Source: Vibrio scophthalmi LMG 19158
Lineage (GTDB): Bacteria; Pseudomonadota; Gammaproteobacteria; Enterobacterales; Vibrionaceae
Assembly (NCBI RefSeq): GCF_000222585.1
Contig: NZ_AFWE01000175.1
Location: 37,055-101,054 of the forward strand
DNA length: 64,000 nt
Direction: 5' to 3'
Below the pieces are notes generated by a model that was not told the DNA's origin, searched no databases, and saw only the letters and a list, made by a program, of their open reading frames with translations. Every line of letters begins with the position of its first letter. The stretch's first letter is position 1. The translations under genes were made by a program, and so were the position numbers. Below are positions 1 to 7,922 of this stretch, in pieces.

Positions 1-187
1 GGTCCCAAGCCGCATTGCGACGTCGTTTATCATCTGAATTGATTTTGCGTTCAGCATTAGTTCTGGCTGGTGCAACCGTGGCTATAATCGGCTCGCGAAT
101 TTTATTATCACGCGCCGCTTGCTCTGTTTGCACGTTAACCGATGGGGCGATAAGTGGCACACTCACGTTGGTGGGTGACACGATCAT
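1..187 (-). CDS. Partial conserved hypothetical protein (N-terminal part only)
   Basis: An open frame on the minus strand runs off the left edge, so only about the first 62 residues are visible. The start at 187 is preferred because GAGGAGG lies just upstream on the minus strand; an in-frame ATG at 220 lacks such a site. The translation begins MIVSPTNVSVPLIAP and continues with a polar, basic stretch (INSDDKRRRNAAWD). There is no signal peptide and no known motif. I believe short proteins of this kind are conserved in vibrios, but I cannot name a function. It is transcribed in the same direction as bioH, which lies upstream of it. Confidence 0.55.
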   Translation of the reverse strand, partial: MIVSPTNVSVPLIAPSVNVQTEQAARDNKIREPIIATVAPARTNAERKINSDDKRRRNAAWD

Positions 188-278
188 AACCGAGACCTCC
201 TCAGCTTCGCCCACTGACATGGCTATCGTTCTGTCAGTTGAATAAGCTATCGGCTGAGAGAGTCAAAAATTTAGCGTT

Positions 279-1121
279 TTATGCAAATAATTTGTTCGTT
301 TGGAAGGCGATTACTTGAGCGCAAAAGGCCTCAGGCTCAGTCATGAAAGGCGCGTGAGATGACTGATTAAAGACAAAGCTTTGGCTATTGGGCATCAATT
401 TTGTCACGTCTTCCGCCACCTTGATAGGCACCAAACCATCTAAGCGACCATACAAGCGTAGTGTCGGAACGCGAATGCTGGCGAGTTGACTACGATAGTC
501 GATTTCAGCCAATAAATTTAAGCCGGACAGTAACGATTGTTGGTTTGGAGATGGGCGCGACAGTACCGCTTTTTTCAGCGCTTTGACATCTTGTCTTGCT
601 GAAGGACTTCCCATGGCTTGTAGTGCCATAAAGCGCTCGATCGTCAGTTGAAAATCATCCATCAGTTGCGCGGTAAAAGCGCTGAGTACTTTCGCTTGAA
701 TGCCTCGCCACGGTTCAGAGTAATCGCCGTGTTCATCAACGCGACTAGCTTGCTTGGCTGAGAAGCAGGGGGAGCTGGCAACACTGATTAAACCTAAGGC
801 GCGTTCTGGATGGTACAAAGCAATGTGTGAGGCCACCAAGCCGCCTAAAGACCAACCGAGCCATATTGCTTGTTTCGGCGCATCACGCAGCACTTGTGCC
901 GTTAAATCTGCCATGGTGGAAAAGTGGCTTTGATGACTCAGGCCAAACCCGGGCAAGTCGACCACATGAACGCAGTAGTGTTGGCTTAGTGTCGCGACGG
1001 TTTGCTGCCAAACGGCCCCATTCATTCCCCAGCCATGCAGCAAAACCAGATCGGGCCCTGAGCCGTGAGTTTGCCAATGCAATGCTGGTGTGGTTGTCTC
1101 GGTATCTCGCACTTTATTCAT
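279..1121 (-). CDS. bioH: Pimeloyl-[ACP] methyl ester carboxylesterase BioH
   Basis: This is an alpha/beta hydrolase that removes the methyl group from pimeloyl-ACP methyl ester, the last step before the biotin ring pathway, in the cytoplasm. The nucleophile elbow GWSLGG puts the catalytic serine at residue 91. The acid is Asp228 in GRLDGLVP and the base is His256 in SSHAPF. The LLHGWGMN oxyanion region is at 27-34, and IERFMALQAMGS in the lid is close to the E. coli protein. At 280 residues it is slightly longer than the usual 255-260, with an extra segment near 125-140. It stands apart from the other biotin genes and next to comF, which is transcribed divergently, as in other vibrios. Confidence 0.93.
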   Translation of the reverse strand: MNKVRDTETTTPALHWQTHGSGPDLVLLHGWGMNGAVWQQTVATLSQHYCVHVVDLPGFGLSHQSHFSTMADLTAQVLRDAPKQAIWLGWSLGGLVASHIALYHPERALGLISVASSPCFSAKQASRVDEHGDYSEPWRGIQAKVLSAFTAQLMDDFQLTIERFMALQAMGSPSARQDVKALKKAVLSRPSPNQQSLLSGLNLLAEIDYRSQLASIRVPTLRLYGRLDGLVPIKVAEDVTKLMPNSQSFVFNQSSHAPFMTEPEAFCAQVIAFQTNKLFA

Positions 1122-1203
1122 CCTTTTGACTGCGCAGTAAGCGGCACTATCAAGTTTCTATCTAAGTGATTCCACGTGATTCATCGACGTACGTAACTTA
1201 TTA

Positions 1204-1941
1204 GTGGAGCCTGCTTATGTTAACTCCCAACTCATGTTAATCCAATGGTGGCAGAAAAACAGACAGCATGTGCTGGCTCATTATTGCCAACACTGTTTGC
1301 TGCCGATAGAGGGGCGTGACCAGCCAGACTCTGGGTCTTGGTTATTGTGCCAAGCGTGCTTGGAAGGACTAAGCATACCGTCTCGTTGCCAGTGTTGTGG
1401 TATGACAACGCTTCATCCGCTTGCTCAATGTGGTCATTGTTTGTCGCAACCGCCACCTTGGCGGCAACTCTATTGTGTGGGTGACTACACACCGCCATTG
1501 TCCGATTATGTTCAGCAATTAAAGTTTGCTCGTCAGCTGCATTATGTTGAGGTATTGGCCGATCTGCTTGCTCTACAAGTCCAACCAAATATTCAGATGA
1601 TCACTTATGTACCGTTACACTGGCATCGGCAATTGTGGCGTGGCTTTAATCAAAGTGAATTTCTAGCGCGAGCGTTGGCGCAGCGACTCGGTCTTCCTTG
1701 CCGAGCATTGTTTAAGCGTACTCGTGCTACTCGTTCGCAACGGGGGATGGATCGCCGGCAACGACAACGTAATTTACGTGGCGCATTTACGCTGACGAAA
1801 AGTGTTACTGAACTTCAATCCGTCGCGATTGTTGATGATGTAGTGACGACAGGGAGTACTGTGCAGCAATTATGCAAATTACTACTTGATGCTGGAGTTA
1901 AAAGTGTTGATATTTACTGTATCTGCCGTACTCCTGAATGA
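1204..1941 (+). CDS. comF: ComF/GntX family phosphoribosyltransferase-like protein
   Basis: This ComF-family protein is linked to DNA uptake during natural competence in vibrios. Cysteine pairs at about residues 28/31, 49/52, 62-65 and 76/79 look like an N-terminal zinc ribbon. The C-terminal half is a type I PRTase fold with the PRPP loop VAIVDDVVTTGST at about 207-219. The start given is GTG; an in-frame ATG at 1234 (MLIQWW) is an alternative that loses only ten residues and no motif. It is divergent from bioH with an 82-base gap. In Vibrio this gene is usually under TfoX/CRP control, but I could not find a convincing CRP-S site in the gap. Confidence 0.85.
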   Translation: MEPAYVNSQLMLIQWWQKNRQHVLAHYCQHCLLPIEGRDQPDSGSWLLCQACLEGLSIPSRCQCCGMTTLHPLAQCGHCLSQPPPWRQLYCVGDYTPPLSDYVQQLKFARQLHYVEVLADLLALQVQPNIQMITYVPLHWHRQLWRGFNQSEFLARALAQRLGLPCRALFKRTRATRSQRGMDRRQRQRNLRGAFTLTKSVTELQSVAIVDDVVTTGSTVQQLCKLLLDAGVKSVDIYCICRTPE

Positions 1942-2048
1942 TTCGGTTATAGCTCAGCACGATCAATTATGCGTAAAAGGCTAGATCTCAGAATTTTCAG
2001 GAGTAGAATGGTGAACAAATAGCCTACAAAATTACTCAGGTATTCGTC

Positions 2049-2636
2049 GTGTCAAATACAATTACTATTACTGAAAGCGCTCAAGAACACTTTGCCAAGT
2101 TGCTTGCACAGCAGCCTGAAGGCACTAACATTCGTGTGTTCGTGGTAAATCCAGGAACTCAAAATGCTGAGTGTGGTGTCTCTTACTGTCCGCCAGAAGC
2201 CGTAGAAGCTACTGATACTGAACTGACATTCCCAATGCTATCTGCCTATGTAGATGAGCTAAGCCTGCCATTCTTAGACGATGCAGAAATTGATTATGTC
2301 ACTGACAAGATGGGTTCACAGCTAACTCTAAAAGCACCGAACGCGAAAATGCGTAAAGTGGCTGACGATGCACCACTGGTTGAGCGTGTTGAATACGCGA
2401 TTCAAACCCAAGTGAACCCTCAACTAGCGGGCCACGGTGGTCACGTAAACTTAGTTGAAATCACAGAAGAAGGCATTGCGATTGTTGCTTTCGGTGGTGG
2501 TTGTAACGGTTGTTCAATGGTTGATGTAACCTTAAAAGATGGCATTGAAAAAGAGCTACTACAACAGTTCGAAGGTGAACTGACTGCAGTACGCGATGCG
2601 ACTGAGCATGACCGTGGTGAGCACTCATATTACTAA
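2049..2636 (+). CDS. nfuA: Fe-S cluster carrier NfuA
   Basis: NfuA receives and delivers 4Fe-4S clusters to client proteins, mainly under oxidative stress or iron shortage. The first ~100 residues form the degenerate A-type (HesB-like) scaffold domain. The last ~90 form the Nfu domain with CNGC, Cys152 and Cys155, which ligate the cluster at a dimer interface. The protein is 195 residues against 191 in E. coli and ends with the same GEHSYY tail. The start is GTG. It follows comF by 107 bases and is followed by a clear terminator, so it is probably its own unit. Confidence 0.96.
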   Translation: MSNTITITESAQEHFAKLLAQQPEGTNIRVFVVNPGTQNAECGVSYCPPEAVEATDTELTFPMLSAYVDELSLPFLDDAEIDYVTDKMGSQLTLKAPNAKMRKVADDAPLVERVEYAIQTQVNPQLAGHGGHVNLVEITEEGIAIVAFGGGCNGCSMVDVTLKDGIEKELLQQFEGELTAVRDATEHDRGEHSYY

Positions 2637-2682
2637 TGAGTCACTACCAATCCTCGTTAAACGAGGATGAAACAATGTGCAA

Positions 2683-2707
2683 ATGGAGCTCTTAGGGCTC
2701 CATTTTT
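2683..2707 (+). terminator. Rho-independent terminator after nfuA
   Basis: The seven-base stem ATGGAGC/GCTCCAT is followed by a run of five T. A second small stem, CCTCGTT/AACGAGG, lies just before it. Confidence 0.8.
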
Positions 2708-2880
2708 GTATCTAGTATTTGTTGCGTGTTTTGGCTCTCCAAATGATGGAATCTCACCATGGCTGGGGGAGATATGTGGCGACTGGTACGGATTTATACA
2801 AATTAGATGGCCGAGAAACTGGTCTAACGTATTGTCTTCTCATATATTAAGAATCTATTGCTTAGAGAAGGAGAAACATT

Positions 2881-3429
2881 GTGGCCAAACGGACACCACC
2901 AGAAATTCTGGCTAAGCAGACCGTCGCACAATCACGACTGTTTTCGATTGAAGCGCTTGAGCTACGTTTTAGTAACGGTGAAGAGCGCACTTATGAGCGC
3001 ATGCGCCCAAGTGGCCGCCATGCGGTGATGATTGTGCCTGTGACAGAGCAGGGTGATCTCTTGTTGGTGCGCGAATACGCTGCCGGTACTGAGCGCTATG
3101 AATTAGGTTTTCCGAAAGGATTGATCGATCCCGGTGAAAGCGCTATTGAAGCGGCGAATCGCGAATTAAAAGAAGAGATTGGTTTTGGTGCTGAGCAACT
3201 GGTGCCATTAAAAGAAGTGGTGCTCGCGCCATCGTATTTCTCGAGCAAGATGACGCTATTTATTGGCCAAAATCTCTACGCCGAACAATTGGTGGGTGAT
3301 GAGCCAGAGCCACTTGAAGTTGTACGCTGGCCATTGGCTCAAGCTGAAGAGTTGCTAACACATCTCGACTTTAGCGAAGCGCGCAGTATTACTGCATTGA
3401 TGCTCGCTCTACGATATTTAAAATCATAA
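2881..3429 (+). CDS. nudE: ADP compounds hydrolase NudE
   Basis: This Nudix hydrolase splits ADP-ribose, diadenosine oligophosphates and NADH into AMP and a phosphorylated partner. The Nudix box spans residues 80-102, with Gly80, Glu86, the RELKEE metal-binding helix (Arg94 to Glu99) and Gly101. At 182 residues it has the usual family length. The start is GTG, supported by AGGAG a few bases upstream. It is 25 bases ahead of cysQ and probably co-transcribed with it, the same pairing seen in other gamma-proteobacteria. Confidence 0.92.
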   Translation: MAKRTPPEILAKQTVAQSRLFSIEALELRFSNGEERTYERMRPSGRHAVMIVPVTEQGDLLLVREYAAGTERYELGFPKGLIDPGESAIEAANRELKEEIGFGAEQLVPLKEVVLAPSYFSSKMTLFIGQNLYAEQLVGDEPEPLEVVRWPLAQAEELLTHLDFSEARSITALMLALRYLKS

Positions 3430-3454
3430 TACGTGCATAGCCCAAGGAACTATT

Positions 3455-4282
3455 ATGCCGATAAGCCCAGATCTTTCTCATCACCTCCCAGCCGTCATTG
3501 ATATTGCGCGTACTGCAGGTCAGTTGATCTTAGATATCTATCAGACTAAGCAGTATGAAGCGTACACCAAGAGTGACTCGACACCTGTTACCAGTGCTGA
3601 TCTTGCCGCGCACAAGTTTATTGTTGAGAAGTTGTCTGAGTTGACACCAGACATTCCCGTGCTGTCGGAAGAGGCGGCGGATATTAGCTTAGAACAACGC
3701 TCGCAATGGAATCGTTACTGGCTGGTGGATCCGCTCGATGGTACACAAGAGTTTATTGCGCGTAGTGGCGATTTCGCCACCATCATTGCGTTGATTGAAA
3801 ATAATAAACCAATCATGGGCGTGGTGTATGGGCCTGTTTCGGGCGTGACTTACTATGCCTACCAAGGCAAAGGTGCGTGGAAAATTCCGGATATGAGTGA
3901 GAGCGTCCGCATTACCACTCATAAACATCAAGGGCCACAGCAACCTATCGCGATAGCGATCAGTCGCCGCCAAGATATCAATCGTATTACCGATCGCATG
4001 AGTAGCGCGTGGAACTACGATTTGGTGCCGTTGGGCTCGGCCGCATTGAAAGCCTGCTTGGTTGCTGAAGGCGCGGTTGATTGTTACTTACGTCTAGGTC
4101 CTACCGGTGAGTGGGATACTGCTGCGACGCAATGTATCGTTGAAGAAGCGGGCGGTCGTATTTTAAGTACCTTGCTTGAACCGCTCTCTTACAATGAGCG
4201 CGATACATTAGAAAACCCCAACTTTATTGTACTGGGCGATGAACAGCTGCCATGGCACGATATTTTATTGGTCAAAGACTGA
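3455..4282 (+). CDS. cysQ: 3'(2'),5'-bisphosphate nucleotidase CysQ
   Basis: CysQ removes the 3'-phosphate from PAP and PAPS made in sulfate assimilation, preventing PAP from inhibiting sulfotransfer and RNases. It belongs to the inositol monophosphatase superfamily. The metal site is visible as Glu72/Glu73, DPLDGT at 92-97 and EWDTAA with Asp221. At 275 residues it is slightly longer than the 246 of E. coli. It is the second gene of the nudE-cysQ pair and is followed by a tandem repeat and a terminator. Confidence 0.94.
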   Translation: MPISPDLSHHLPAVIDIARTAGQLILDIYQTKQYEAYTKSDSTPVTSADLAAHKFIVEKLSELTPDIPVLSEEAADISLEQRSQWNRYWLVDPLDGTQEFIARSGDFATIIALIENNKPIMGVVYGPVSGVTYYAYQGKGAWKIPDMSESVRITTHKHQGPQQPIAIAISRRQDINRITDRMSSAWNYDLVPLGSAALKACLVAEGAVDCYLRLGPTGEWDTAATQCIVEEAGGRILSTLLEPLSYNERDTLENPNFIVLGDEQLPWHDILLVKD

Positions 4283-4310
4283 GTCGTCGTTTATCGCTTT
4301 CATTTAATAC

Positions 4311-4362
4311 CTATGTTTAGTAACTATACTTAGTAATTATGCTCAGTAACTATGTTCAATAA
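4311..4362. repeat. Four tandem copies of a degenerate 13-base unit
   Basis: Units at 4311, 4324, 4337 and 4350 read ctatgtttagtaa, ctatacttagtaa, ttatgctcagtaa and ctatgttcaataa. They sit between the cysQ stop and its terminator, and the last unit runs into the terminator stem. Confidence 0.85.
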
Positions 4363-4384
4363 GCTCGCTGCGGCGAGCTTTTTT
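4361..4384 (+). terminator. Rho-independent terminator after cysQ
   Basis: The perfect eight-base stem AAGCTCGC/GCGAGCTT with a TGCG loop is followed directly by T residues. Confidence 0.9.
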
Positions 4385-4859
4385 ATGCGCTAATCTCCCC
4401 ATCAACACTGCTACAAAAGTCCTATCCCACCATGCTTAACTTGATATTTTTAGCCAGAAAAACCGTCAAAATCATAATATTGACGAGCGTTGACGACGCC
4501 AAAATGGCGATCTTATTCACGTTTTTGTTGAGAGAATTTAACGAGAAGCCGTTTTGATTAAGTAAAAATGGCGTAATTCACGCGTTAAGTTATTGATTGA
4601 TGTATCAGTGGGAGTGATGTGGATCGCAGAAATATCGTCAAAAGATTTTTAATGATTTTGACGTTGCTTTTAAGTTGTTGAAAGTAAAGTTTTTATATTT
4701 TTGTCTAACTGGCCAATTTGAACTGGATCACCAAATTTCGTCGATTAATTTTACGGCGAAAAATAACTCCCTATATTTTGACGTCATTGGATTTACTTTT
4801 TTTGGTAAGTGCAGCTGTTTTAGCTGTTTGTTTAGGTAAGTGTTTACAGGGTGAGTAAG
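4385..4859 (+). promoter_or_regulatory. Long upstream region of the chitobiase gene
   Basis: About 475 bases without a gene, AT-rich. It holds six copies of TTGACG: forward at 4480, 4490, 4658 and 4778, and reversed at 4464-4469 and 4636-4641. A possible CRP site is at 4613. Chitin genes of vibrios are controlled by ChiS and CRP, so a long control region is expected here. I cannot place a firm -35/-10 pair. Confidence 0.5.
4613..4628. promoter_or_regulatory. Possible CRP-binding site upstream of chitobiase
   Basis: AGTGA-N6-TCGCA matches the CRP consensus TGTGA-N6-TCACA at eight of ten fixed positions. It lies about 230 bases from the start codon, so a role depends on where transcription begins. 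Confidence 0.3.
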
Positions 4860-7505
4860 ATGTTGAAACCAACTTTGATCGCAGTTTCAGTGTTAGCAAC
4901 TTTGGCCGGTTGTTCTTCACTGCAAAACCCACAACAAGTGGTAGATTCACTAGCAGATAACTTAGATATCAATTATCAAGTGTTGACCAATCACGGTGCT
5001 AACGATGGTTTAGCTTGTGATGCTCTTGGCGCAGAATGGGCATCATGTAATAAAGTGATGATGACCTTAGAAAACCAAGGTGAAGCGGTTAACGCAAAAG
5101 ATTGGACGATTTATTTCCACAGTATTCGTTTGATTTTGGACGTGGATAGCGATCAGTTCAAAGTTACTCGAGTTACGGGTGATCTGCACAAGCTTGAGCC
5201 AACCGATAAGTTCGACGGTTTCGCCGCTGGTGAAAAAGTTGAATTGGGTTTGATTGGTGAGTACTGGCAATTATTTGCGACCGACTTTATGCCGGGCGCG
5301 TTTGTCACTGCACCTGATGCTGAGCCAAAGATGATTGCATCGCTGAATACAGAAGATGTCTCTAGCTTTGTTTCTGGCCTTGAAGGTGACAACCTAAAAC
5401 GTACACCAGATGACAATAACGTTTTTGCTAATGCTGTGACGCGCTTTGAGAAGAACGCTGATCTTGCTCAGCAAGACGTATCAACCACATTGCTGCCAAC
5501 ACCGCTACATGTTGAAGCGGGCACAGGTTCAGTCAGTGTTGCGAAAGGCATTGCACTACCAAGTGCGTTGTTCAGCGCTGAGCAATTTAAAGCATTACAA
5601 GCACGCGGTGCACTATTAGATATCAACCTTGCAGGTGAGCTTGCGGTTGAGACCCAGATTGTTCCGAGTGAATTCCCAGAGAACCTAGCGAAAGCGGGTG
5701 CTTACGAGTTAGTGATTGGCGAGCAGGGCATTAAGATTGTTGCTTTTGACCAAGCAGGTCTGTTCTACGGCGTACAATCAATCTTTGGCCTTGTTGGCGA
5801 AGAGGCGACACTACCAGAAATCCGCATCATTGATGCGCCACGCTTTGATTACCGTGGTGTGATGGTGGATGTGGCGCGTAACTTCCACAGTAAAGATGCC
5901 ATTCTAGCCACGCTAGACCAAATGGCGGCTTACAAGATGAACAAGCTGCACCTTCACTTAACGGATGATGAAGGTTGGCGTTTAGAAATTCCAGGCCTTC
6001 CTGAGTTAACTGATATCGGCGGCCAGCGTTGCTTTGACCTTGATGAGCAACAATGTCTGTTACCACAGTTAGGCTCTGGTCCTACTTCGGATAACTTTGG
6101 CTCAGGCTACTTTAGCAAAGCCGATTACGTTGAAATCCTGAAGTACGCGAAAGCTCGTAATATTGAAGTGATTCCTGAAATTGATATGCCAGCGCACGCG
6201 CGTTCTGCGGTTGTATCAATGGAAGCGCGTTACGATCGCCTGATGGCTGCTGGCCAAACAGAACAAGCGAACGAATACCGTTTGATGGACCCGCAAGATA
6301 GCTCGAACGTCACCACGGTTCAGTTCTACGATAAGCACAGCTTTATCAACCCGTGTCTTGATTCTTCAACGCGTTTTGTCGACAAAGTGATCTCTGAAGT
6401 TGCGGCGATGCACACCGAGGCTGGTGCGCCTCTAACCACATGGCACTTTGGTGGTGATGAAGCGAAGAACATCAAGTTAGGCGCAGGCTTCCAAGATGTA
6501 AATGCACAAGATAAAGTAAACTGGAAAGGCACGATTGACCTGTCTCAACAAGACAAGCCATTCGCCAAATCGCCACAATGTAAGACCCTAATTGAAAACG
6601 GTACAGTGAGCGATTACGGCCATCTACCAAGTTACTTTGCGGAAGAAGTGTCGAAGATTGTTGCCGAGAAAGGCATTCCGAACTTCCAAGCTTGGCAAGA
6701 TGGTTTGAAATACAGTGAAGGTGGCGAGAAAGCCTTCGCAACCGAAAATACCCGCGTAAACTTCTGGGATGTTCTTTACTGGGGCGGTACGTCTTCAGTG
6801 TATGAATGGTCTGAAAAAGGCTACGACGTAATTGTTTCTAACCCAGACTACGTTTACATGGATATGCCATACGAAGCGGATCCTCAAGAGCGCGGTTATT
6901 ACTGGGCCACACGTGCAACCGATACTCGTAAGATGTTTGGCTTTGCACCGGAAAACATGCCACAAAACGCGGAAACCTCTTTAGACCGTGATGGCAATGG
7001 TTTCACTGGTAAAGGCACCATTGAAGCGAAACCGTTCTACGGTCTATCAGCGCAACTTTGGTCTGAAACTGTGCGTACTGATGAGCAATACGAATACATG
7101 GTCTTCCCTCGCGTACTTGCAGCCGCTGAGCGTGCTTGGCATGAAGCTGAGTGGGAAAACGACTACCAAGTGGGCGTTGAATACTCGCAAAACACCAACC
7201 TAGTCGACAAAGAAGCACGTAATCAAGATTACAACCGCTTTGCGAACGTATTAGGCCAACGTGAACTGGCGAAACTGGAAAAAGCGGGCATTGATTACCG
7301 TCTACCAGTACCGGGTGCGAAAATTGAAAACGGCAAGTTGGCGATGAACAGTCCGTTCCCTGGTATTGAGCTGCAATACTCAATCGATGGTGACAACTGG
7401 TTAACTTACGCAGACAGTCAACGTCCTGCAGTAACAGGTGAAGTCTTCATTCGTTCTGTTTCAGCCACCGGTGAGAAAGCAAGCCGCGTGACATCAGTGA
7501 AGTAA
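4860..7505 (+). CDS. Chitobiase, beta-N-acetylhexosaminidase lipoprotein (GH20)
   Basis: The enzyme cleaves chitobiose and short chitin oligomers to GlcNAc, as part of chitin use. The N-terminus has a lipoprotein signal ending in LAGC, so it is probably anchored to the outer membrane. Next come a chitobiase carbohydrate-binding-like N-terminal domain, a small alpha/beta domain, the GH20 barrel and a C-terminal Ig-like domain. The catalytic pair is Asp533-Glu534 in FGGDEAKN, where Asp orients the substrate acetamido group that acts as nucleophile. ATG at 4860 is chosen over GTG at 4851 because AGGG is well spaced only from it, giving 881 residues. Sequence and length match the chitobiase of V. 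harveyi closely. It is a single-gene unit with its own terminator. Confidence 0.95.
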   Translation: MLKPTLIAVSVLATLAGCSSLQNPQQVVDSLADNLDINYQVLTNHGANDGLACDALGAEWASCNKVMMTLENQGEAVNAKDWTIYFHSIRLILDVDSDQFKVTRVTGDLHKLEPTDKFDGFAAGEKVELGLIGEYWQLFATDFMPGAFVTAPDAEPKMIASLNTEDVSSFVSGLEGDNLKRTPDDNNVFANAVTRFEKNADLAQQDVSTTLLPTPLHVEAGTGSVSVAKGIALPSALFSAEQFKALQARGALLDINLAGELAVETQIVPSEFPENLAKAGAYELVIGEQGIKIVAFDQAGLFYGVQSIFGLVGEEATLPEIRIIDAPRFDYRGVMVDVARNFHSKDAILATLDQMAAYKMNKLHLHLTDDEGWRLEIPGLPELTDIGGQRCFDLDEQQCLLPQLGSGPTSDNFGSGYFSKADYVEILKYAKARNIEVIPEIDMPAHARSAVVSMEARYDRLMAAGQTEQANEYRLMDPQDSSNVTTVQFYDKHSFINPCLDSSTRFVDKVISEVAAMHTEAGAPLTTWHFGGDEAKNIKLGAGFQDVNAQDKVNWKGTIDLSQQDKPFAKSPQCKTLIENGTVSDYGHLPSYFAEEVSKIVAEKGIPNFQAWQDGLKYSEGGEKAFATENTRVNFWDVLYWGGTSSVYEWSEKGYDVIVSNPDYVYMDMPYEADPQERGYYWATRATDTRKMFGFAPENMPQNAETSLDRDGNGFTGKGTIEAKPFYGLSAQLWSETVRTDEQYEYMVFPRVLAAAERAWHEAEWENDYQVGVEYSQNTNLVDKEARNQDYNRFANVLGQRELAKLEKAGIDYRLPVPGAKIENGKLAMNSPFPGIELQYSIDGDNWLTYADSQRPAVTGEVFIRSVSATGEKASRVTSVK

Positions 7506-7540
7506 TCACTGAACAAGCAAATTTATGTTGTTGGTAAGCC

Positions 7541-7570
7541 AAGGCCCTGCTTAATGCAGGGCCTTTTTTT
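7541..7570 (+). terminator. Rho-independent terminator after chitobiase
   Basis: The perfect ten-base stem AAGGCCCTGC/GCAGGGCCTT with a TTAAT loop is followed by T7. Confidence 0.95.
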
Positions 7571-7643
7571 ATGTGTGAAACAATGCGGACTGAGCCAGTT
7601 GTGCAGAATGATGGTGCGCGGTTCGGTTTGAGGTTCCATTAAT

Positions 7644-7683
7644 GTCATTCCCTACAGTGAGGAACGAATGTGATAGGGAATCT
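7644..7683 (+). repeat. Intergenic repeat copy A (GTCATTCCC family)
   Basis: A 40-base unit starts GTCATTCCCTACAG and ends GATAGGGAATCT, so its ends are a short inverted repeat (ATTCCCTA/TAGGGAAT). It differs from copy B by one base, and both are followed by GTTTAG. It lies in the 417-base gap between chitobiase and recG. Confidence 0.85.
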
Positions 7684-7790
7684 GTTTAGGCTGTACAGGT
7701 GGTCAAGTTCGGCTAAATGGCGATTGGAAATTAAAAAGTGCCTCTACTCTCTGCATCTTGCATACACGTAGGCGTATCTTGGTTATCAAT

Positions 7791-7830
7791 GTCATTCCCT
7801 ACAGTGAGGAACGAACGTGATAGGGAATCT
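7791..7830 (+). repeat. Intergenic repeat copy B (GTCATTCCC family)
   Basis: Nearly identical to copy A 147 bases earlier. Together with the inverted copy C downstream it can form a larger hairpin near the convergent end of recG. Confidence 0.85.
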
Positions 7831-7862
7831 GTTTAGCTGTATCGGGGGCTGAATTAAGCCTG

Positions 7863-7891
7863 AGATTCCCTATCACGCGGTAGGGAATGAC
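7863..7891 (-). repeat. Intergenic repeat copy C, inverted and shortened
   Basis: The reverse complement of this stretch matches both ends of copies A and B but lacks about 12 central bases. It is 31 bases before the recG stop codon and could act as a transcript 3' structure. Confidence 0.8.
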
Positions 7892-7922
7892 AAAATGTTT
7901 GCTTTAGCGTTTTAGCTATACT

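Noticed and set aside
15-245. Open frame on the plus strand at the left edge
   Set aside because: The opposite strand has a frame with a strong ribosome site and plausible protein composition; the plus-strand frame is low in charged residues and lacks a start signal.
1122-1203. Possible CRP-S (competence) site before comF
   Set aside because: TGCGCAGTAAGCGGCA and nearby words do not match the required palindrome well enough.
2667-2915. 82-codon frame between nfuA and nudE
   Set aside because: It covers the nfuA terminator hairpin and overlaps the nudE start; no ribosome site or homology pattern.
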